A DNA stretch of 64,000 bases, from contig NZ_CAJSLV010000114.1 in NCBI RefSeq assembly GCF_907177275.1, positions 186,001 through 250,000 of the forward strand, written 5' to 3'. This document shows, in pieces, positions 51,983 to 60,910 of this stretch. Both the position numbers and the translations under genes were made by a program. Numbering within the stretch: the first letter of the stretch is position 1; each line of letters begins with the position of its first letter. Under the pieces are notes generated by a model. That model did not search any database. It had not been told where the DNA came from and worked only from the letters and a program-made list of their open reading frames with translations. Source of the stretch: Actinacidiphila cocklensis (GTDB lineage Bacteria > Actinomycetota > Actinomycetes > Streptomycetales > Streptomycetaceae).

Positions 51983-53358
51983 GACACCGCCTCCTCGCGG
52001 CTGCCGCCGGCCGGCCGGGCGAGAGCGGGCAGGCCGAGGTGGTCGCGCAGGGTCTCGCCCTCGTACTCGGTGCGGAACACCCCGCGTTCCTGGAGCAGCG
52101 GCACCACGGTGTCCGCGAACTCGTCGAGGCCGCCGGGGGTCAGGTGCGGGGCGAGGATGAAGCCGTCGCTCGCGTCGGCCTGCACGAAGTCGTCCAGCGC
52201 CCGGGCGACCTGCTGCGGGGTGCCTACGAAGGTCTGGCGCCCCGTCACCTCGATGACCAGTTCGCGCAGCGAGAGCTTCTTCTCCTCGGCAACGGACCGC
52301 CAGTGCGCGGCGGTTGCCAGCCGGTCGGCACCGCGGACGTCGGCCCGGCCGCGGACGATCGGGTCGGCGTCGATCAGCGGGTCCTCCGCGGGCAGCGGCC
52401 CGTCCGGGTCGCGGTCGCTCAGGTCGCGGTTCCAGATCCGCTCCACGAAGGTGATCGCGGTCGGCCCGCTGACCTGCTGGCGCCTGACCTCGTACGCCCG
52501 CTCCTCGGCGTCGGCCGGGGTGTCGCCGAGTACGAAGGTGACACCGGGCAGGATCAGCAGCTCCTCCGGCGACCTGCCGTACCGGGCCAGCCGGCCCTTG
52601 ACGTCGGCGTAGAACGCCTTGCCGGCCTCCAGGGTGCCGTGCCGGGTGAAGATCGCGTCGGCCGCGGAGGCGGCGAACTCCCTGCCCTGCTCGGAGTCGC
52701 CGGCCTGGAAGATCACCGGCCGGCCCTGCGGGCTGCGCGGCACGTTGAAGCTGCCCGCGATGTCGAACTGGCCGACGCGGTGCGCGAACCGGCCGGCGTC
52801 CGGGTCGCGCAGGAAGGTGCCCGACTCCTTGTCCGCGGCGATCTCGTCACCGCGCCAGGAGTCCAGCAGCACCTTGACCGCGGTCAGGAACTGGTCGGCC
52901 CGCTCGTAGCGGTCCTCGCGCGCCAGGTAGCCGCCGCGGCGGAAGTTCTCGCCGGTGAACTCGTCCCATGAGGTCACGACGTTCCAGGCGGCCCGGCCCG
53001 CCGAGAGGTGGTCGAGCGTGGCGAACTGCCGTGCCACCTCGTACGGTTCGTTGAAGGTGGAGTTGATGGTGCCGGCGAGTCCCAGCCGGTCGGTGACCGC
53101 CGCCAGCGCCGCCAGCACCGTGAAGGTGTCGGGGCGGCCGACCACGTCCAGGTCGTGGATCTTCCCGCGCTGCTCGCGCAGCCGCAGTCCCTCGGCCAGG
53201 AACAGGAAGTCGAACTTGGCACGTTCCGCGGTCCGTGCGAGGTGGACGAAGGAGCTGAAGTCGATCTGGCTGCCGGCCGCCGGGTCGCTCCACACGGTGG
53301 TGTTGTTGACGCCGGGGAAGTGCGCGGCGAGATGGATCTGCTTGGGCGTGCTGCTCAT
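51979..53358 (-). CDS. NtaA/SnaA/DszA-family monooxygenase
   Basis: A 459-residue monooxygenase with FDFLFLAEGLRLREQRGK, AAWNVVTSWDEFTGENF, PVIFQAGDSEQGREFA and YEGETLRDHLGLPAL. It is clearly homologous to the last gene of the operon (45846), sharing the C-terminal YEG-TLR-HL-LP ending, but differs enough to suggest another substrate. The relationship to DszA fits oxidation of an organosulfur compound. ATG at 53358. Confidence 0.88.
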   Translation of the reverse strand: MSSTPKQIHLAAHFPGVNNTTVWSDPAAGSQIDFSSFVHLARTAERAKFDFLFLAEGLRLREQRGKIHDLDVVGRPDTFTVLAALAAVTDRLGLAGTINSTFNEPYEVARQFATLDHLSAGRAAWNVVTSWDEFTGENFRRGGYLAREDRYERADQFLTAVKVLLDSWRGDEIAADKESGTFLRDPDAGRFAHRVGQFDIAGSFNVPRSPQGRPVIFQAGDSEQGREFAASAADAIFTRHGTLEAGKAFYADVKGRLARYGRSPEELLILPGVTFVLGDTPADAEERAYEVRRQQVSGPTAITFVERIWNRDLSDRDPDGPLPAEDPLIDADPIVRGRADVRGADRLATAAHWRSVAEEKKLSLRELVIEVTGRQTFVGTPQQVARALDDFVQADASDGFILAPHLTPGGLDEFADTVVPLLQERGVFRTEYEGETLRDHLGLPALARPAGGSREEAVS

Positions 53359-53393
53359 GCGGGATGACCTTCCTGGGGTGTCGCGCCGGGCGC

Positions 53394-54599
53394 TCAGGCG
53401 GCGGTGTAGCGGTTGGCGGGGCGCGGCAGGCCGAGCAGCCCGCGCAGGGTGCCGGCCTGGTACGCCTGCCGGAAGGCCCCGCGCCGCTGGAGTTCGGGCA
53501 CCAGCCCGCCGGTGATCCGTTCCAGGTCGTACGGCAGGGTGGCCGGCCGCAGCCGGAAGCCGGTCAGCCCGGTCCGCGCGAACTCCTGCAGCAGATCGGC
53601 GAGTTCGGCAGGAGTACCGGCGAAGACCAGTGCGTCGCCGGCGTAGGGCGCGTCGAGGGAGGCGTCCAGGCGTGCCCTGCGCTCGGCCGCGCGACCGGGT
53701 TCGTCGTCCAGCAGGACCACCAGGTCGGCGAGGATGTGCACGGTCTGCCCACCCCGGCCGGCCCGGTCCTGCCCGGTGCGGATCTCCTCGACGATCGCCG
53801 TCGCCTGCGCGGTGTCGTGCGGGGTGACGAAGCCGATGTCGGCGGACGTGGCGACCAGCCGGAAGGGCTCCGCGCGGTGGGCGAGGGCGGCCACCAGCGG
53901 CTGGCCCTGCGGCGGCCGGGGGGTGATGGAGGGACCCTTGACGCTGAAGTGCCGCCCTGCGAAGTCGATGTAGTGCAGCTTGGCGCGGTCGATGAAGCGG
54001 CCGGTCGCCACGTCGCGGATCTCCGCGTCGTCCTCCCAGCTGTCCCACAGCCGCCGCACCACCTCCACGTAGTCGGCGGCCTCGCCGAACAGCTCCTCCA
54101 GCAGCGCCCGTCCGGCGGGCGAGTCCAGCGCCGCGACCGGCAGCCGGGGCACCTCGCGGCGGCCGAAGTGCGCGGCCTCGTCGGCCCGGCCCGACACCCG
54201 GACCTGCACGCCGGCCCGGCCGCCGCTGACGTGGTCCAGGGTGGCGACCGACTTGGACAGGTGGAAGGGCTCGGTGTGGGTGACCACCGCGGCCGGGATC
54301 AGGCCGAGATGCGTGGTCAGCGGTGCGATCCTGGCCGCGGTCAGGACCGCGTCCAGCCGGCCGCGCACCTGGTCGGTGCGCCCGTCGGGTCCGGTGAAGC
54401 TGCTGGACTGCTGGCCGAGGGAGTCCTCGATGGTGACGAAGTCCAGCAGGCCGCGCTCGGCCTCGGCGGCCAGGTCCGCCCAGTAGCCGGCGGTGAACAG
54501 GTCGTTGGGCCGGGCGCCGGGCTCCCGCCAGGCGGCGGGGTGCCAGCCGGCGCCGTCCAGGGCGACGGCCAGGTGGAGGAGGGGGGTGGATCGGGACAT
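53394..54599 (-). CDS. Luciferase-like monooxygenase, operon paralogue B
   Basis: A 401-residue LLM protein and first enzyme of the operon: LLHLAVALDGAGWHPAAWRE, LLDFVTIEDSLG, LGLIPAAVVTHTEPFHLSKS, DSWEDDAEIRDVATGRFIDR and PRPPQGQPLVAAL. It is the longer relative of the protein at 47194. ATG at 54599. The leader peptide 2 is 185 bases upstream. Probably a flavin-dependent C-S or C-N cleaving enzyme. Confidence 0.82.
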   Translation of the reverse strand: MSRSTPLLHLAVALDGAGWHPAAWREPGARPNDLFTAGYWADLAAEAERGLLDFVTIEDSLGQQSSSFTGPDGRTDQVRGRLDAVLTAARIAPLTTHLGLIPAAVVTHTEPFHLSKSVATLDHVSGGRAGVQVRVSGRADEAAHFGRREVPRLPVAALDSPAGRALLEELFGEAADYVEVVRRLWDSWEDDAEIRDVATGRFIDRAKLHYIDFAGRHFSVKGPSITPRPPQGQPLVAALAHRAEPFRLVATSADIGFVTPHDTAQATAIVEEIRTGQDRAGRGGQTVHILADLVVLLDDEPGRAAERRARLDASLDAPYAGDALVFAGTPAELADLLQEFARTGLTGFRLRPATLPYDLERITGGLVPELQRRGAFRQAYQAGTLRGLLGLPRPANRYTAA

Positions 54600-54784
54600 G
54601 GGCGTACCGCTTCCTGGTCGGGCGGGCTCGGGCGGACAGCCGTCGCACCGGCATGCCGACAGCCGGTGCGTCGGCGGGGAGCCATGGCGCAGGCATGCCG
54701 AACGTGGCCCCGCAGCGGGCACGCAGCGGCCCGGGGGGGGCAGCGAAGGGTGAGGTGGGGGTGGAACCGAGGGGTGGTGCGGCG

Positions 54785-54943
54785 CTAGCCGGCGGTGCGC
54801 GGCAGCGCGGCGGGCCGGTGGTCCGGCCCCGGCACGGCCGTCGTCGAGCCCGGACACAGGGCGCCGGCGACACGCTGGAGGTCGATGTGGCGGCGCGAGA
54901 ACGTGGCGAGGGAGGGCAGCGAGCGCCCAGTGGTCTCCCGCAT
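54785..54943 (-). CDS. Sulfur-operon leader peptide 2
   Basis: A 52-codon peptide with the strong actinobacterial leader core SRRHIDLQRVAGALCPG and a longer tail than usual. It lies before the monooxygenase operon that begins at 54599. The core is almost the same as in peptide 3 on the other strand. It probably controls the operon by cysteine-dependent attenuation; inferred. The 343-bp space up to 55286 holds the divergent promoters. Confidence 0.75.
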   Translation of the reverse strand: MRETTGRSLPSLATFSRRHIDLQRVAGALCPGSTTAVPGPDHRPAALPRTAG

Positions 54944-55105
54944 CCCGTCACCTCCCGGTCCCGAACGGCTCACGCCTGTCCGGGTTCGCACTTGCCGAGC
55001 CGTCGTCGGCCCCGCCGGGTCGTCACCTGGAGCACCCCGCCGCGACGGAGGGTTGCCGGTCAGCAGGCCAGGGCCTTGGTTGCTGACGCTCATGACCTGC
55101 AAGCA

Positions 55106-55134
55106 CGGTAACTCCGCCGCGCCGTGGAACACAA
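55106..55134 (-). promoter_or_regulatory. Predicted promoter of the monooxygenase operon
   Basis: On the minus strand TTGTGT (55134-55129) and TTACCG (55111-55106) are separated by 17 bases, a plausible sigma-70-type promoter before leader peptide 2. Confidence 0.4.
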
Positions 55135-55192
55135 TCCCATTCGGCCAGGAGTGACGCCGGTCGCTTCCAGCACCGTTCGGGCCGGCGGGGGA

Positions 55193-55221
55193 TTGTCTGA
55201 CCGGAGCGCTGCGGTTAACGT
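55193..55221 (+). promoter_or_regulatory. Predicted promoter of the amino-acid importer operon
   Basis: TTGTCT (55193-55198) and TAACGT (55216-55221) are separated by 17 bases, upstream of leader peptide 3. Confidence 0.4.
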
Positions 55222-55286
55222 GCTGTAGGGACAGCGCCCTTGCACAGGGCGGATGAGTGCGATCCGACGAGAGCGAGGGGACGGAC

Positions 55287-55415
55287 ATGGACGCGGCACA
55301 GCGCGACCGCCGGTTGCACCCCGATGGCTCATTCCGTACCCGGGTGACCCGGCGGCACGTCGATCTGCTCCGGGTCAGCAGCGCCCTGTGTCCGGGAACG
55401 ACCGCGGCCCACTGA
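55287..55415 (+). CDS. Sulfur-operon leader peptide 3
   Basis: A 42-codon peptide starting at ATG 55287 after GAGGGG. Its core TRRHVDLLRVSSALCPG is the classical actinobacterial leader pattern. It is divergent from peptide 2 and stands 215 bases before the ABC importer genes. It argues that the importer takes up a cysteine-related compound. Confidence 0.75.
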   Translation: MDAAQRDRRLHPDGSFRTRVTRRHVDLLRVSSALCPGTTAAH

Positions 55416-55630
55416 CCGTCCGCGGGGCCGCCCGCCGATCCGCAGGCCCCGAACTCCCGCCCGTGCACGGCAGGTTCGACGCGCGCCCGAACACCGGCGT
55501 GCGGCCATGCCGTACGCGGCACCGCTTCCTTCCCCCTTCATCCCGGTAGTCCCGAGTGGCTGTCCGGCGCCCCCGTGCGGGCTGCCGGGCCGCCCCGCGC
55601 TGCCGTGCCCTCCCCAGACGGGACACCCCG

Positions 55631-56677
55631 ATGACCCAGCACGACCTCTCCGGGCCGGCCACCGCCGTGCCCGGCCACCCCCCGCCCGACCTCACGAAGC
55701 CCGCACCCGGCAGAGGGCCGCTGCATCCCCTCGACAGCCGGCCGGGGGACGGCGAACTGCTGGCCGCACGGCTGGTCCCGCTGCGCCGCCCCGGGCAGTG
55801 GATCTCCGCCGGGGTCCTGCTGGTGCTGTTCGCCATGCTGGTGCACACCCTGGTGGCCAACGACCGCTTCCAGTGGGACGTCGTCGGCCGGTACTTCCTG
55901 CGCGGCTCGATCCTGCACGGCCTGCTGCTGACCCTCTGGCTCACCGCCGCCGTGATGTCCAGCGGCTACCTGCTCGGCATCGGGATCGCCGCGATGCGGC
56001 TGTCGCGCAACCCGGTGCTGCGGGGCCTGAGTTTCGGCTACGTCTGGCTGATCCGCTCCGTCCCGCCACTGGTGCAGCTGCTCTTCTGGTACGAACTGGC
56101 CTCCCTCTACCCGCGGTTGTCGGTGGGCGTGCCCTTCGGGCCGGAGTTCGCCGGCTTCGGGACCGCGCACCTGTTCAGCGGCATCCTCGCCGCCTACGTC
56201 GGACTCACCCTGGACGTCGCCGCGTTCTCCGGGGAGATCGTCCGCGGCGGCATCCTGTCCGTCGACCCCGGCCAGAGCGAGGCCGCCAGGGCGCTGGGCC
56301 TGCGCGAGGGGCGGATCTTCCGCCGGATCGTGCTGCCGCAGGCGATGCCGGCCATCGTCCCGGCCTCCGGCAACCTGCTGATCGGGATGCTCAAGGCGAC
56401 CTCGATCGTCAGCGTCATCGCCGTGCAGGACCTGCTGTACTCCACCCAGCTGATCTACAACCAGAACTTCCTGATCATGCCGCTGCTCCTGGTCGCCACC
56501 CTCTGGTACATCGTCCTGACCACGCTGCTGTCGATCGGGCAGTACTACGTCGAGCGCCACTACGCGCGCGGCAGCAACCGGGCAGGACGGCCGCCGGCCC
56601 GCGGGCTGTGGCAGGTGGCGCGGTCCAACATCCCGCTGTTCGGCCGGGCCAGGACCGACCTGGTGGGGCTGTCGTGA
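55631..56677 (+). CDS. Polar amino-acid ABC transporter permease
   Basis: A 348-residue permease of the HisM/YxeN type with five or six membrane helices (about 70-285) and the conserved loop QSEAARALGLREGRIFRRIV that contacts the ATPase. The N-terminal 55 residues are a proline-rich cytoplasmic tail. ATG at 55631; the stop overlaps the ATPase GTG. The leader peptide suggests cystine or S-modified cysteine as substrate. Confidence 0.88.
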   Translation: MTQHDLSGPATAVPGHPPPDLTKPAPGRGPLHPLDSRPGDGELLAARLVPLRRPGQWISAGVLLVLFAMLVHTLVANDRFQWDVVGRYFLRGSILHGLLLTLWLTAAVMSSGYLLGIGIAAMRLSRNPVLRGLSFGYVWLIRSVPPLVQLLFWYELASLYPRLSVGVPFGPEFAGFGTAHLFSGILAAYVGLTLDVAAFSGEIVRGGILSVDPGQSEAARALGLREGRIFRRIVLPQAMPAIVPASGNLLIGMLKATSIVSVIAVQDLLYSTQLIYNQNFLIMPLLLVATLWYIVLTTLLSIGQYYVERHYARGSNRAGRPPARGLWQVARSNIPLFGRARTDLVGLS

Positions 56678-57447
56678 CCGCGGACGAGCGGCCGCTGGTG
56701 CGGGTCCGCGGGCTGCGCAAGAGCTTCGGCGCGAACGTCGTCCTCGACGGCATCGACCTGGACGTGCGCGAGGGCGAGGTGACCGTCCTGCTCGGCCCGT
56801 CCGGCTCCGGCAAGTCCACGCTGCTGCGCTGCGTGAACCACCTGGAGAGGCCGGACGCCGGCTTCGTCGAGATCGGCGGCGACATCGTCGGCTACCGCCG
56901 GGACGGCACCCGGCTGCACGAACTGCGGTCCCGCTCGGTCACCCGGCAGCGCGCCGATGTGGGCATGGTCTTCCAGCAGTTCAACCTCTTCCCGCACATG
57001 ACCGTGCTGGAGAACATCACCGAGGCGCCGGTCGCGGTACGCGGCCTGTCCCGCAAGCAGGCCGCCGCCCGTGCCCGCGAACTGGTCGCACGCGTCGGCC
57101 TCGCCGGCCGGGAGGACTCCTACCCCCGGCAGATGTCCGGCGGCCAGCAGCAGCGGGTGGCCATCGCCCGCGCGCTGGCCATGGAACCGCGGCTGCTGCT
57201 GTTCGACGAGCCGACGAGCGCGCTGGACCCGGAACTCGTCGGCGAGGTCCTCGCCGTCATGCAGGATCTGGCACTCAGCGGCATGACCATGATCGTCGTC
57301 ACCCACGAGATCGGCTTCGCCCGGAAGGTGGCCGACACCGTCGTCTTCCTCGACGGCGGCCGCATCATCGAGTCCGGTGCGCCCGAGGACGTCCTGACCG
57401 ACCCCCGGCACGAGCGGGCCAGGTCCTTCCTGGCCGCGGTGCTGTGA
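56674..57447 (+). CDS. Polar amino-acid ABC transporter ATPase
   Basis: A 257-residue ATPase with Walker A LLGPSGSGKSTLL, Q-loop MVFQQFNLFPHMTVLENI, signature QMSGGQQQRVAIARALA, Walker B LLLFDEPTSALD and H-loop VVTHEIGFA. It is of the GlnQ/TcyC type. The GTG overlaps the permease stop. All motifs intact. Confidence 0.92.
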   Translation: MTADERPLVRVRGLRKSFGANVVLDGIDLDVREGEVTVLLGPSGSGKSTLLRCVNHLERPDAGFVEIGGDIVGYRRDGTRLHELRSRSVTRQRADVGMVFQQFNLFPHMTVLENITEAPVAVRGLSRKQAAARARELVARVGLAGREDSYPRQMSGGQQQRVAIARALAMEPRLLLFDEPTSALDPELVGEVLAVMQDLALSGMTMIVVTHEIGFARKVADTVVFLDGGRIIESGAPEDVLTDPRHERARSFLAAVL

Positions 57448-57564
57448 CGGCGCCCCTCCTCCCGGACCGCCACCCCCTTCACACCTTCCTGCGCAGCCGT
57501 CGCCGCCGCCGGCCCGCAGTCCCTCCGCACGTCCCGCAGGCTCTCCCTGGTGAAAGGCACAACC

Positions 57565-58554
57565 GTGACCACCGAACGCCGCTTCAGCCGCCGTATCCCG
57601 TATCTCGCCGCCGCCACCGCAGGGTTGGTGCTCCTCGCCGCCTGCGGCAGCTCCTCCGACGACTCGGCGCCGGGCACCCCCAAGAGCAGCAAGGACGCCG
57701 CGGCGAGCGGCGCGCAGGCCGCCGACTCGGCCGCGATCCCGACGCAGGACGTGGTCTCCGCCATTGCCGCCGACCCGGCGCTGAGGGCGGAACTGCCCGC
57801 AAAGGCGCGCGACAGCGGCAAGCTGATCCTGGGCACCACCCGTACACCCGGCACCGTGGGCCTGCCGCACGGCGGCGAGCAGAACGGCACCCAGATCGGC
57901 CTGGACGTCGACCTGCGCAACGCCGTCGCCAAGGTGCTCGGCATCGAGTGGGACGTGCAGTACGGCACCTTCCCCACGGTGATCCCCGGCGTCCAGAACG
58001 GGCGTTACGACGTCGGCCAGGACAACTTCGGCGCCACCAAGGAGCGGGAGAAGGTGGTGGACTTCGCCACCTACCTCAACGACGGCCAGGCCTTCCTCGG
58101 CTCCAAGGACACCCCCGTCGACACCGTCAAGCAGCTCACCGACCTGTGCGGCCTGACCATCGCGACCGCCCCCGGGTCGACCTTCCAGCAGATCCTGACC
58201 GACGGCGCGGGAAAGTGCGCCGCGATCGGCAAGAAGCCCTACAAGGTGCAGTACTTCGCCGACAACGCGACGATCCTGCTCGGCCTGCAGAGCGGCAAGG
58301 TCGACGTCAGCTTCGGCCCGACGCTGGGCGTGAAGTACGAGGCGGCGCACCTGCCGGGCACCAAGTACCTGGGCGAGGTCAGCACCACGCCGGTCGGCTT
58401 CGTCACCGCGAAGGACTCGCCCGTCGCCAAGGCGCTCAGCGACGCGGTCAACAAGCTGATCGCCACCGGCGACTACGCGAAGATCTTCGCCAAGTGGAAC
58501 CTCCCCGGCAGCGGTCTGACCGCCTCCCAGCTGAACCCGGCACCGTCCTTCTAG
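57565..58554 (+). CDS. Amino-acid-binding lipoprotein of the ABC importer
   Basis: A 329-residue lipoprotein: signal peptide with lipobox LAAC, Ser-rich linker, then QIGLDVDLRNAVAKVLGIEW and DVGQDNFGATKEREKVVDFA, the pattern of family-3 polar-amino-acid binding proteins. GTG at 57565 follows AAAGG; a GTG at 57550 is possible. It feeds the permease encoded just upstream. A terminator follows. Confidence 0.88.
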   Translation: MTTERRFSRRIPYLAAATAGLVLLAACGSSSDDSAPGTPKSSKDAAASGAQAADSAAIPTQDVVSAIAADPALRAELPAKARDSGKLILGTTRTPGTVGLPHGGEQNGTQIGLDVDLRNAVAKVLGIEWDVQYGTFPTVIPGVQNGRYDVGQDNFGATKEREKVVDFATYLNDGQAFLGSKDTPVDTVKQLTDLCGLTIATAPGSTFQQILTDGAGKCAAIGKKPYKVQYFADNATILLGLQSGKVDVSFGPTLGVKYEAAHLPGTKYLGEVSTTPVGFVTAKDSPVAKALSDAVNKLIATGDYAKIFAKWNLPGSGLTASQLNPAPSF

Positions 58555-58560
58555 CCCTGC

Positions 58561-58592
58561 CGGTGCCTGCCCCCGAACCGGGGCGGGCACCG
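58561..58592 (+). terminator. Terminator of the importer operon
   Basis: A 13-bp stem, one G-U pair, loop CGAACC: CGGTGCCTGCCCC (58561-58573) with GGGGCGGGCACCG (58580-58592), just after the lipoprotein stop. Confidence 0.75.
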
Positions 58593-58688
58593 CCATTGCC
58601 GGCCGTCTGCCACGCGGCCGGACAACCGCCGGATGGGAAGGGCCTCGTGGCCGACCGCCGGGCGGGAGCCGGCCCGTATGCTCCCGCC

Positions 58689-59522
58689 ATGAAGTTCTTC
58701 CGGTCGCGGGGCCGTCACGAGGCCGGAGGGGCGAGTTCGCCCCTGACTCAGGCCATCACCCTTTACGTGGACGGGCGTTACGCCGCAGCGGAGGCCGAGG
58801 CGCGCGCTGTCGCCGAGTCCCGGTCCTGGCGGCGCGACGATCCGCACGGGCCGCTGGCGTGGAGCGTGGCCGGGCTCGCGATGGGCGCGCAGGGCCGTCA
58901 CGCCGAGGCCGTCGACGTCTACGACGCCGTGCTGCCCGACTTCGGCAGGATCTTCGGCGCGGAGGACCCGCAGACCCTGAAACTGCGCTCGGACCGCGCC
59001 CAAGGGCTGGCCCGGCTCGGCCGGCACGCGGAATGCGAGGCGGAGTGCGCTGCCGTCGCCCGGACAGCAGACCGCGGCGGTGCGCCGGAGATGGCGCTCG
59101 TGGCGGCGGCCGCCCGCAACGGGATGATCTTCGCCATCAACGCGCAGGGCCGCCACCAGGAGGCCGAGGCGGCCGCCCGTGAGGCGCTCGCCGCCGGACC
59201 CGCGGCGGAGCGGGACCGGTTCACCCTGGTCCTGCGGCTCGGCCTGGCCCGCAGCCTCAACGGGCAGGGCCGCCACGAGGAGGCTCTCGCCGAGGCGGAA
59301 GGCGCCGGTGAACTGGCTCGCGACCTGCCGGAGCGCGAGCGCCGCCCGGAGACCGGCGCCGTCGGCCTGATGGTGGCCACCGCGCTGCTCGGCCTGGGCC
59401 GCGCGGACGAGGCCCGGCTGTCGGCCGCAGCTGCCCACGACGCCTGCCTGGCCGCCTTCGGCCCCGGCCACCACCGCACCGCCGAGGCGCGGGCGCTGCT
59501 CGACGGCATCGAAACCGCCTGA
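58689..59522 (+). CDS. Tetratricopeptide-repeat protein
   Basis: A 277-residue all-helical protein with four or five TPR-like units, for example ITLYVDGRYAAAEAEARAVA, MGAQGRHAEAVDVYDAVL, INAQGRHQEAEAAAREALA and LNGQGRHEEALAEAEGAG. TPRs serve in protein contacts. No DNA-binding or enzyme domain is fused. Stands alone; convergent with the MarR gene. Confidence 0.8.
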   Translation: MKFFRSRGRHEAGGASSPLTQAITLYVDGRYAAAEAEARAVAESRSWRRDDPHGPLAWSVAGLAMGAQGRHAEAVDVYDAVLPDFGRIFGAEDPQTLKLRSDRAQGLARLGRHAECEAECAAVARTADRGGAPEMALVAAAARNGMIFAINAQGRHQEAEAAAREALAAGPAAERDRFTLVLRLGLARSLNGQGRHEEALAEAEGAGELARDLPERERRPETGAVGLMVATALLGLGRADEARLSAAAAHDACLAAFGPGHHRTAEARALLDGIETA

Positions 59523-59558
59523 CCGGGCGCCGCGTCGACGGCCGCCCGCGCCGTCAGG

Positions 59559-60017
59559 TCAGTACGCCGTGACCATGCGCTGGAGCACCTGGGTGAGCGT
59601 CTCCAGGTGCTCGCCCTCGACGTGGTCCAGCAGGTGCCGCCGGACGCTGGCCAGATGCGCGGGCCAGGCCTCCCGGAGGTGCTGCAGGCCCGCCTCGGTG
59701 AGGACGGCGTTGGCGCCGCGGCCGTCGGCCTCGCAGCGGACCCGCTGGACCAGTCCCCGCTGCTCAAGCCGGGCCACGATGCGGGTCATCCCGCTGAGCG
59801 ACAGGTCGCAGGCGGCAGCCAGCTCGCTCATCCGCATCAGCCGGTCCTGCGCCTCCGACAGGTGCACCAGCGCCATGTACTCCGACAGCGGGAGCTGACC
59901 CGCGCGCGTCATGTCCTGGTCGACGGCGCGCGGCAGCACCTGGAGCACTCTGCTCAGTGCCCTGACGAATGCCTCCTCGGCCGCGCTCATCGGCTGGACG
60001 CCTTCCTGCGTGGTCAT
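59559..60017 (-). CDS. MarR-family regulator
   Basis: A 152-residue MarR protein: winged helix with MSELAAACDLSLSGMTRIVARLEQ read in two parts (recognition helix about 68-84) and wing RVRCEADGRGANAVLTEAG. ATG at 60017 has AGGA 8 bases upstream. It is divergent from the oxidoreductase gene, with two operator-like repeats between them, so it probably represses both. Confidence 0.87.
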   Translation of the reverse strand: MTTQEGVQPMSAAEEAFVRALSRVLQVLPRAVDQDMTRAGQLPLSEYMALVHLSEAQDRLMRMSELAAACDLSLSGMTRIVARLEQRGLVQRVRCEADGRGANAVLTEAGLQHLREAWPAHLASVRRHLLDHVEGEHLETLTQVLQRMVTAY

Positions 60018-60033
60018 GCCCACATCCTACTCG

Positions 60034-60079
60034 CTTGACGAAGCAAGTACTCGGGTGTTTGCTTGCTGCGTCAAGCAAA
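60034..60079. promoter_or_regulatory. Two MarR operator candidates
   Basis: CTTG-N6-CAAG occurs twice: 60034-60047, and a longer TTTGCTTG-N6-CAAGCAAA at 60058-60079. The equal spacing and the divergent gene pair make these likely MarR binding sites. Confidence 0.65.
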
Positions 60080-60120
60080 TATTACCCGGCTCCAGCCGGA
60101 GTGACAGTGAAGGACCCCTT

Positions 60121-60684
60121 GTGACCAAGATCGGCATCATCATCGGCAGCACCCGTCCCGGCCGCAACGGCGAGGCCGTCGCCCGCTGGGTGTACGACAT
60201 CGCCGCGCAGCGCAGCGACGCGGAGTTCGAGCTCGTCGACCTGCTGGACTACAAGCTGCCGCACCTCGACGAGGTCATGCCGCCGATGATGGGGCAGTAC
60301 GCGCAGCCGCACACCGTGCAGTGGGCGGAGAAGATCGCCTCCTTCGACGGCTTCGTCATGGTGACCCCCGAGTACAACCACTCCACCTCGGGCGCCCTGA
60401 AGAACGCCATCGACTTCCTGTTCGCCGAGTGGAACAACAAGGCTGTCGGCTTCGTCAGCTACGGCTCGGTGGGCGGCGCCCGCGCCGTCGAGCACCTGCG
60501 CCTGATCGTGGGCGAGCTGCAGATGGCGGACGTACGCAACCAGGTCGCGCTGTCGATGTTCACCGACTTCGAGAACTTCAGCGTCCTCAAGCCGGGTGCC
60601 CACCAGGCCGACGCCGTCACCGCCACGCTCGACCAGGTGGTGGCCTGGAGCGATGCGCTGGCCCCGCTCCGCGCCAAGAACTGA
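60121..60684 (+). CDS. NADPH-dependent FMN reductase-like protein
   Basis: A 187-residue flavodoxin-fold reductase: IGIIIGSTRPGRNGEAVARW (FMN phosphate site) and VMVTPEYNHSTSGALKNAID (isoalloxazine site). It reduces quinones, azo compounds or FMN with NAD(P)H. GTG at 60121. It is controlled by the divergent MarR and ends at a long hairpin. A link to the sulfur monooxygenases is possible but not shown. Confidence 0.88.
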   Translation: MTKIGIIIGSTRPGRNGEAVARWVYDIAAQRSDAEFELVDLLDYKLPHLDEVMPPMMGQYAQPHTVQWAEKIASFDGFVMVTPEYNHSTSGALKNAIDFLFAEWNNKAVGFVSYGSVGGARAVEHLRLIVGELQMADVRNQVALSMFTDFENFSVLKPGAHQADAVTATLDQVVAWSDALAPLRAKN

Positions 60685-60698
60685 AGGCGCGGCACACC

Positions 60699-60754
60699 GA
60701 CCGGCGCCGCCCGGCTGAACGCGTGGAGGAGCGTTCGGCCGGGCGGCGCCGGTC
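60699..60754 (+). terminator. Long terminator hairpin
   Basis: A 24-bp stem with one G-U pair (60699-60722 with 60731-60754, loop of 8) follows the reductase gene. Confidence 0.8.
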
Positions 60755-60910
60755 GCTCGCGGGCCGCACGGGGTCAGGGGCGCGGCAGGAGGCCGACGGG
60801 TCGCGGACACCTCCGCAGCTCACGCGAGCCATATTCGATGGGGGAAGATTAATTTGATTACACTGACATTCACCTGAATCTGCTCAGCGCCGAGAGACGA
60901 GGCCGCCCGC

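Noticed and set aside
37417..54599. Canonical dibenzothiophene dszABC operon
   Set aside because: DszB-like and DszA-like proteins are present but in different operons, with no DszC-like acyl-CoA-dehydrogenase-fold gene.
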